From positions 1 through 46,071 of the IMG/VR virus record IMGVR_UViG_3300041586_000099: 46,071 bases of DNA, one strand, 5' to 3'. Position 1 is the first letter of the stretch; every line of letters starts with the position of its first letter. Below the pieces are notes generated by a model. The model did no database searches. It had not been told where the DNA came from and saw nothing but the letters and a program-made list of their open reading frames with translations. The stretch comes from a virus. The translations under genes and the position numbers were made by a program. Shown here one piece after another: positions 40,462-46,071 of this stretch.

Positions 40462-40797
40462 CCAATCGACGTGTGCAGCATGCGCCGCGTTGCTGCACAA
40501 CGTGACCTAGCCGGACAAAAATGCAGCATCGCGGCGCGCTTTTGTCGGCCTACAACAACAAAGCCCCCACGTCCGGGGGCTTTTTTCTTTGCTATGCTGT
40601 GTAGGTTTTGGCGTCTTTGGCGGTTTAGCGTTCCCTTCGTTGGGGGGTGAACGTCGCGGCGCGGCCCCACCTTTCGCCATCTAAGTGTCTGATTTTGCTC
40701 AAAGAACTACGATCACGCTTTTCGTTTTTGTCGGTTGGTGTGCTGCATCGCGGCACAGGCTCCGGACGTGGCCTTCTCCCACGCCCAGAGTATGCCG
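40462..40797. other. Convergent intergenic region with dyads and terminator
   Basis: No credible gene. Contains a dyad GTGCAGCA / TGCTGCAC (40473-40498), a related direct word ATGCAGCATCGCGG at ~40521, an ACAAAA/TTTTGT stem around it, the terminator 40561-40586, a TGTAGGTTTTG word at 40600-40610 and another GCATCGCGGC near 40745. The remaining ~190 bp to the giant gene stop show nothing clear. Confidence 0.5.
40561..40586 (+). terminator. Rho-independent terminator of the early operon
   Basis: Stem AAGCCCCC / GGGGGCTT (40561-40568, 40575-40582), 6-nt loop, followed by a T-run (TTTTTTC, 40581-40587). It ends the plus-strand operon about 100 bp after its last gene. The minus side has only GGGGGCTTTGTTGTTG, so it could partly stop the giant gene transcript too. 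Confidence 0.88.
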
Positions 40798-43700
40798 TCA
40801 ACGTGGGGCGTCTACGAACGCATCTGCGAAGCCCGCCGCCGCCGAACCGGAGTTGCCCGAGACCAACGCCAGATAGCGCGCGCCGCTGGTGATCGGACCT
40901 GATCCCGGCACGGCGGACGCCGCCACCGTGATCAGCGGCCCGGCCAGAAGACGGTAAGCCGACTTGAGCGCGGTGTGTTCCGCGCCCGTCGTGTTCGGGC
41001 TGTTCCGCAGGCCGATGCCCGGGCCGTTGTCCCACAGTTCCGCCGCAGGCAGACCTTTGATGATGTTCTGGATATTGGACGCGACATAGGTAAGTCCCGC
41101 GCCCGACGGCAGAGCGGTCAAGTCCCGCTCATAACGAAGTCCAGTCAAGCTGTTCAGCAAGATATCCGCCGGGCCGAACACGCCGGTCCGGGATAAGCCA
41201 AGCCCCATCAACCACCCTGCGAGGTCGCCTTCTTCTTCCTTTTCATCGAACCGCTCCCGGTTGAAGATCAGTTCCCGGACGTAGGACACAAGGGTCTGCG
41301 CCACGAACGATATGGCGAAACCGCCAATCAGGTGAGGCGCGGTGTTCAGCAAGGCGTCCGCCGTGGCCTGCACCCGACCGGCCCCGTGCTTGCGCGAAAG
41401 GTCATAGGTCCGGATGCCCCGGTTCACGGTGGCGATGTGGATATTCCGCATGAACGTGTAGAGGAACGACGTCAGGGAATACGCCACCCGTCCCCATGCC
41501 GTGGCGGACAAGAGAGGCTTGTCCGCGCGCCGGGGGTTCTGGATGGTCTGGTCCACGAAACGGGCGATCACGTCCGCATAGAGAGCGCCCGCCGGGGTGT
41601 CCAAGTCCGCCGGGGAAGGGATGCCCTTGCGGCCACCCATCCACGTCGTGAAGGCTGCCATTTGGTCGTCCGAGACGCCGAGGTCGCGCATGTAGTCCGA
41701 GAGGATATCCTTCTTCTTGTCGCTGACGTTCGGGTCGTTGATCCGCCGTGACAGGTCTTGCAACCAATACGTCCCCCCGGCCAGCGCCGCGCGGCGCTGC
41801 GCGTTGGTGAGTTGGGTCAGGAAGTTGGCCCGGAAGAACCGCGCCAGCAGGACGTTCCCGGCCACGACGGAACCGAAGTCCCCGGACAGACGGTTCAAGA
41901 GGCCAATGTCGTGCAGCGGGGAAGAAACCACGCCCACCATTTCCGCGATCAAAGCCAGTTCTTGGGTGGACTTCGCCGCGCGCCGAGCCTCCATCATGTA
42001 GCGCCCGAACATTTTGGCGCTGTTCTTCACGTCCCCGGTCTTCATGAAGAAAGCCGCCGGTTCCGCGAACGACGTCCACGCCGCGCGCGGCAGGAGGGCC
42101 AGATAGGTGAACGTGTGTAAAGCGTTGGCCACCTTCTCCGCCACAACATGGCGGCCACGTCCGCCACGCCCCGTGACGTCCTCGATAAACGCCCGGAAGC
42201 GGTCAACGTCCCGGCCATCGGCCCCGGCGCGGACGGCTTCTGCGAACGCCATTTCCTTGAGGTTGTCGGTCCGGGGGTTGGCCAAGTCCCGGAGAATGGC
42301 CAGACGCCCCCCGATCGTGTCGGGGTTGTAGCGTCCCGGGTTCGAGAGGATTGCGTCCTTCACGGCGCTGCGCCGGAGGATACCCTCCAGACGGTCCACG
42401 CCGTTGGTCTGCCCGAAACGCTCCACATAGGCGGCGCGCGACGTGACGTTGTGAATGTAGGTCAGCGCGCCCATGATAGTGTCCGTGTCGTAGAAATCCG
42501 CCATGATCGTGTCGGCTTCTGGCGGCAGGCTCCGGACTTTCACAAAGCTGGTGTCCGGGCCGAGGCTGTCGAACGACGTGGCGGAGCCGATCGTGACCCG
42601 CTCTTTCCAGTCCGTCGCTGCGTTGTGCGCGTAGGGTTCGCGGACGGCGTCCGCCAGCGCGTTACGCGCATCCGCGATCAGGACCGGGTCGCCGTTCTTC
42701 ACGGCTTTGGCGAGGGCTTTCACTTCCCGGGCCAGTGGACGTTTGGCAGGCGGCGAGAGAGGCGCTGCCCGCGCGCCAATGCCCCGCGCCATGGTGGCCA
42801 GTTCCGGGTTCGACATGCTGTCCACGAAGCCGTCGAAGACAAGCCGGTAGAGTTCGGTCGCTTGGGCGACAAACTTCTCACCCTGTTCGTGGACGCGGCT
42901 TGGAACCATGACGCGCGGCAAATAACCCGTGTTCTCCACGAAGCCGATCTGGAGGCCCGCGTCCACGGCGGTGCGGTAGGCTGCCGTCATTTCCCGGCGC
43001 AGGGATGCCGCCACGGTCTTGAGCGCGGCGGTGGCCCCGGGAACGGACGTCTCCCCAAGCATCAACCGACGCAGGATCAGGTTGCGGCTGTCCGAGAGGC
43101 CGCGTCCGATATTGTTGAGGCTCATGCGTGCGCCGACCCCGGTTTCCTTCAAGTCAGGACGCAAGCCCACAGACTTGAGGACGTTCATCAGACGCGACGC
43201 CGCCGCCGAAGACCCACGGTCGCGGGCTTCCTCGAACGTGACGCCCTGCCCGCTCTTGGCGGTGCCGGGGTCGGTCATGATCCGGTTCATTATGAGGTCC
43301 ACGAAGGGCTGCGCGTTTTTCGGCTGGCGCGCCATGATCGGCTTCAAGAAGCCCCGGGCCGAATAGAAGAACGTGCGTGCCGCGTCCGCCGTGGCGCGCT
43401 GCGCCCGACGGACGTATTCCCGGGCGGTCTCGTTGGTTTCGGTCGTGATACCGGCGTTCATGGCCAGCGCGGACGTGGACGCACGCAAAGCCATCTTCGG
43501 GCTGGAGAACAACGTCTGGAGGGCGCTACCGAAACGGCGCATTTCTTGGGCCATCGCCCGCAGAAAAGTCGGGTCGCTGGATTGTGCTGCCCGGCGCGCG
43601 AGTTCTGTCGGGTTGAAAATGTCCACGTCTGCGGGCCGTTCGGCGGCGGGGTCCACGCCAAAGAAAGCCTGCGCTCCGATCTGGTCGAACAAGTCCGCCA

Positions 43701-46071
43701 TGGCTGCGAAAATCCGCATGCGTTCTTCGGCCTTGGGGTAGGTCATGGCGAGACGTCGATCGGCGTCCGAGAGATAGGCGTTGTCACCCTTGGCGATAAA
43801 CTCGACGGTGCCGCCAAGCGCCTCCACGACGTGGGCGATGTAAGCCTCAAAAGCCCGGGCCATCATTTCGTGAACAGAACCGTAATACCCTGCCGCGCTT
43901 GGGGAATAGTTCGTGCTGTCCCGGCGGTAGGCCGACGGTTCGATCTGTAGACGGCTGGTCCCTTCGGCCAGCTTTTCCAGCTGCGCGAGGGCGTCGGTCG
44001 CCACCTTCGTCGGCACGCCTTGCGCGTCCACGCTTTGCGCTTGGCGCTCAAGGTTCATCATGCGAAGGGCAAGGCCCGCTTCGTCGTAGAACATGTTATG
44101 GATCAGGCGGATCATGGCCCCCTGCACGCTGTCCGAGGGGTCCAGTCCGTCCGTCCGGGCGATTTGGGTCAGGAGGTCTTTGGCCGCGCCGGGGGTAAGC
44201 AAGTCCCCCAGATAGTGGTCAAGCGCGTGCGCCCATTCGTGGGCGAAAGAGTTCGACCGTCCGGGCATGGCGATGGTCCGTGTAGACGGGGAGTAAGAAC
44301 CGAGATAGCGCCCGAGGAAACGCTCAAGACGCAAGGTCAGGGTGCCGTTCAAAGACAGGGCGTTCGCCGGGAGTTGCAGGGCGTGCAGCATGAACTGGAC
44401 GTTGCGGTAGGCGTCAAGAAGCTGGTCCACGACGTCGAGACCCCGGAGACTTTCACGTCCCCCGGCGCGTTCGATCCGAAGGCCGAAGCGGTCGAGCATC
44501 AGCTTGGACAGGATTTCAATTTGGCGGGCCACCGGGAGAAGTCGTCCTTCGTCCGGGGACATGCCCGCGTCCCGGAAGGCTTGTTCGTAGATCGAACCAC
44601 CTTGGCTGAACGAAACGTCTTCCATGCCGGGGGTGAGGGTGCCGCTCCCCGATCTGGAGTTGTTGTCCTGCACGTCCGTGTCCACGTCCGTATCCACGTC
44701 CGTCTCGGTTTCCACGTCCGTCTCGGTTTCCACGTCCGTCTCGACTTCCGCGTCCGTGTCGTCCTCGAAGTTCGCTTGTGTGGCGTCGCTGAACCGAGCG
44801 GAGCGGCCCACAGAAGCCTGTGCTTGCCGGGGTTGTTGCGCCGGGGACATGCCGGTGCGGCCCTTGGCCATGTTCTTGCGCCACGTCCCGAAAGCGTCGG
44901 TTTCTTTGCCGTCAACATCTTGGCCCCGGAACAGGGGGATTTGGAACCGGGTCTTGGACGAACCTGTTTCCAGCTGGTAGTCCAGCTTCGGCATGCCGTC
45001 CTTCGGCTTGAGCCGCTGGCGCAGGCTGTCCGCGAGGGACTGCACCGCGTCCATATCGCGCTCAAACCGAGCGGCCACGTCCGCAGGCTTGAGGCTGTCG
45101 CCTTGGTTCTGGACGCGGAGGTCTTCGACCAGTGCATCCATTTCAGCCTGCGCGGCAGCCAGCGGGGAGCCTGCCTTCGCGCCGTAGCGTTGGGCTTCGG
45201 ACTTTTGGTTGGACATGGCCAGTGCGGTGGCCGCAGGCGTGGGGTCCGGCGTAGGCGCAGGGGCCGCTGCGACGGGCGCGGCCACTTCGGGTTCCGGCGT
45301 GACCGGGGCGGCTACCACAGGTTCCACTTGCCGCGTTCCCGGATATTGGTTGTAGAAAGCATTTATAGCTTGGCGCTTTGTCACCTCTATGTCCGTGCCG
45401 TCCTTGTGCTGGATGGCGACGCCCTGAAAGCCGTCGCGGTCGGAATTGTCACGCGCGGCACCCACCGCATAGACAAGATTGACCTCGCCTTGGCCAAGAT
45501 CGGACCGCCTTAGCACGATCTGGGGCTTTTTGCTTTTTGGAGAAGGGATATCAATGTCGGCATTGGCATTGCGGAACTCGAACGACGGAAGCACGCTTGC
45601 CTCGTCAATCCATGACACATCGCCGTAGCCTTCGGCGCGAAGGCCGTCCCGCGTCCCAAATACAACGTAGCCCGTTGGTTCGGGAGCGTCCGGGGTGGCC
45701 GCGACGGGCGCGGCGGGGGTCACAGTAGCGGCAGGCGTGGCTTCCACGTCCGGGGCCACAGGAGCGACCGGCGCGGGGGTCACGTCCACCGGCGGGGCCG
45801 TCTCCACGTCGGGAGCGATCGGCGCGACAGGAGCGACCGGCGCAACGGGAGCGACCGGCGCAACGGGAGCGGCTGCCGGTGTGCCATTTGGCACGTCCGG
45901 CGCGGGGGTCACGTCCACCGGCGGGGCCGTCTCCACGTCGGGAGCGATCGGCGCGACAGGAGCGACCGGCGCAACGGGAGCGACCGGCGCAACGGGAGCG
46001 GCTGCCGGTGTGCCATTTGGCACGTCCGGGGCGGGGGGTGTGCCACTTGGCAGGAACGGGACGATCGGCGG
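40798..46071 (-). CDS. Giant internal virion / polyvalent protein, main C-terminal part
   Basis: Continuation of the gene at 1-1615: ~1,757 codons, giving ~2,224-2,262 aa in total depending on repeat copies. It has Pro/Ala/Val repeats, then a globular segment ([31 protein letters not shown]), a helical region, an acidic Asp/Val/Glu/Thr run (44670-44765), then a zincin motif [14 protein letters not shown] (HEWAH at 44227-44241), like LPD1-type domains of large phage polyvalent proteins. The rest is mostly helical, with a hydrophobic section near the C-terminus ([19 protein letters not shown]). By position and size it is a gp16-like ejection protein, probably delivered into the host, with peptidase potential. 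Confidence 0.75.
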   Translation of the reverse strand, partial: PPIVPFLPSGTPPAPDVPNGTPAAAPVAPVAPVAPVAPVAPIAPDVETAPPVDVTPAPDVPNGTPAAAPVAPVAPVAPVAPVAPIAPDVETAPPVDVTPAPVAPVAPDVEATPAATVTPAAPVAATPDAPEPTGYVVFGTRDGLRAEGYGDVSWIDEASVLPSFEFRNANADIDIPSPKSKKPQIVLRRSDLGQGEVNLVYAVGAARDNSDRDGFQGVAIQHKDGTDIEVTKRQAINAFYNQYPGTRQVEPVVAAPVTPEPEVAAPVAAAPAPTPDPTPAATALAMSNQKSEAQRYGAKAGSPLAAAQAEMDALVEDLRVQNQGDSLKPADVAARFERDMDAVQSLADSLRQRLKPKDGMPKLDYQLETGSSKTRFQIPLFRGQDVDGKETDAFGTWRKNMAKGRTGMSPAQQPRQAQASVGRSARFSDATQANFEDDTDAEVETDVETETDVETETDVDTDVDTDVQDNNSRSGSGTLTPGMEDVSFSQGGSIYEQAFRDAGMSPDEGRLLPVARQIEILSKLMLDRFGLRIERAGGRESLRGLDVVDQLLDAYRNVQFMLHALQLPANALSLNGTLTLRLERFLGRYLGSYSPSTRTIAMPGRSNSFAHEWAHALDHYLGDLLTPGAAKDLLTQIARTDGLDPSDSVQGAMIRLIHNMFYDEAGLALRMMNLERQAQSVDAQGVPTKVATDALAQLEKLAEGTSRLQIEPSAYRRDSTNYSPSAAGYYGSVHEMMARAFEAYIAHVVEALGGTVEFIAKGDNAYLSDADRRLAMTYPKAEERMRIFAAMADLFDQIGAQAFFGVDPAAERPADVDIFNPTELARRAAQSSDPTFLRAMAQEMRRFGSALQTLFSSPKMALRASTSALAMNAGITTETNETAREYVRRAQRATADAARTFFYSARGFLKPIMARQPKNAQPFVDLIMNRIMTDPGTAKSGQGVTFEEARDRGSSAAASRLMNVLKSVGLRPDLKETGVGARMSLNNIGRGLSDSRNLILRRLMLGETSVPGATAALKTVAASLRREMTAAYRTAVDAGLQIGFVENTGYLPRVMVPSRVHEQGEKFVAQATELYRLVFDGFVDSMSNPELATMARGIGARAAPLSPPAKRPLAREVKALAKAVKNGDPVLIADARNALADAVREPYAHNAATDWKERVTIGSATSFDSLGPDTSFVKVRSLPPEADTIMADFYDTDTIMGALTYIHNVTSRAAYVERFGQTNGVDRLEGILRRSAVKDAILSNPGRYNPDTIGGRLAILRDLANPRTDNLKEMAFAEAVRAGADGRDVDRFRAFIEDVTGRGGRGRHVVAEKVANALHTFTYLALLPRAAWTSFAEPAAFFMKTGDVKNSAKMFGRYMMEARRAAKSTQELALIAEMVGVVSSPLHDIGLLNRLSGDFGSVVAGNVLLARFFRANFLTQLTNAQRRAALAGGTYWLQDLSRRINDPNVSDKKKDILSDYMRDLGVSDDQMAAFTTWMGGRKGIPSPADLDTPAGALYADVIARFVDQTIQNPRRADKPLLSATAWGRVAYSLTSFLYTFMRNIHIATVNRGIRTYDLSRKHGAGRVQATADALLNTAPHLIGGFAISFVAQTLVSYVRELIFNRERFDEKEEEGDLAGWLMGLGLSRTGVFGPADILLNSLTGLRYERDLTALPSGAGLTYVASNIQNIIKGLPAAELWDNGPGIGLRNSPNTTGAEHTALKSAYRLLAGPLITVAASAVPGSGPITSGARYLALVSGNSGSAAAGFADAFVDAPR
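45770..46034 (-). repeat. Two near-identical 129-bp in-frame repeats
   Basis: The unit (43 codons, containing [20 protein letters not shown] followed by APV triplets) recurs with exact 129-bp offset (CGTCCGG words at 45894 and 46023). It joins the 117-bp repeat family of the left end, together one long low-complexity linker in the giant protein. Confidence 0.85.

Noticed and set aside
40459-40506. 15-codon frame starting with an ATGA overlap (MTNRRVQHAPRCCTT)
   Set aside because: Too short, and it lies over the GTGCAGCA dyad, which better explains the sequence.
45770-46071. Terminal inverted repeats or transposon ends
   Set aside because: The repeats are direct, in frame, and part of one coding sequence. 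No transposase is present.
1-46071. tRNA genes, rRNA genes, retrons and diversity-generating retroelements
   Set aside because: No cloverleaf with conserved T-loop, no reverse transcriptase motif and no template/variable repeat pair were noticed. Not checked computationally.

Overview
This window looks like an essentially complete genome of a temperate, short-tailed (podovirus-like) phage of a GC-rich alphaproteobacterium, probably a Rhodobacterales host. The host guess is inference from strong GC bias at third codon positions, frequent GTG/TTG starts, AAGGAG-type ribosome binding sites and the relatives that several proteins suggest; no host sequence is present. The two ends belong to one gene: the reading frame leaving the left edge on the minus strand re-enters at the right edge in frame, and the ends share a direct repeat (1-99 = 45972-46070; also 91-217 = 45945-46071). 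The molecule was therefore circular or circularly permuted and was opened inside a Pro/Ala/Val-rich repeat of a giant virion gene.

Left arm (1-19303 plus the far right end, all minus strand): late genes. In transcription order: a TerS-like protein, a collagen-like tail fibre with its partner, a small conserved protein, a lysis cassette (M15 endolysin with an EF-hand-like loop, overlapping Rz/Rz1 spanins, a small membrane protein), large terminase, portal, scaffold, major capsid protein, a 155-aa protein, a head-tail adaptor, a nozzle/stabilisation protein, a GNAT-like protein, several internal virion proteins, a virion M15 peptidase and the giant ~2,230-2,260 aa virion protein with an HEWAH zincin motif.

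Middle (19414-25132): an accessory block. A metallopeptidase-VWA protein with a complete MIDAS, a 36-aa membrane peptide and a MoxR/CobS-like AAA+ ATPase lie together on the minus strand. A 216-aa Cys/His protein is divergent. Next comes a noncoding region with nine copies of TGTCCCGC/T, an AT-rich island and a helically phased GGACGTG array, which is the best replication-origin candidate.

Right arm: primase-helicase, tyrosine integrase, an excisionase-like protein and a CI-like repressor on the minus strand. A perfect 22-bp inverted repeat separates the repressor from a long plus-strand early operon (29766-40461): Cro-like regulator, RuvC-like resolvase, SNF2 helicase, DUF2800 nuclease, DUF2815 ssDNA-binding protein, a dATP/dGTP diphosphohydrolase-like protein, family A DNA polymerase, an HD-domain nucleotidase, then small genes. 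The operon ends at a clear terminator (40561-40586), convergent with the end of the giant gene.

The genes describe a lysogeny switch controlling a self-contained replication module (primase-helicase, polymerase, SSB, nuclease, helicase, resolvase) with nucleotide-pool enzymes, a late T7-like virion and lysis programme, and an unexplained MoxR/VWA system.
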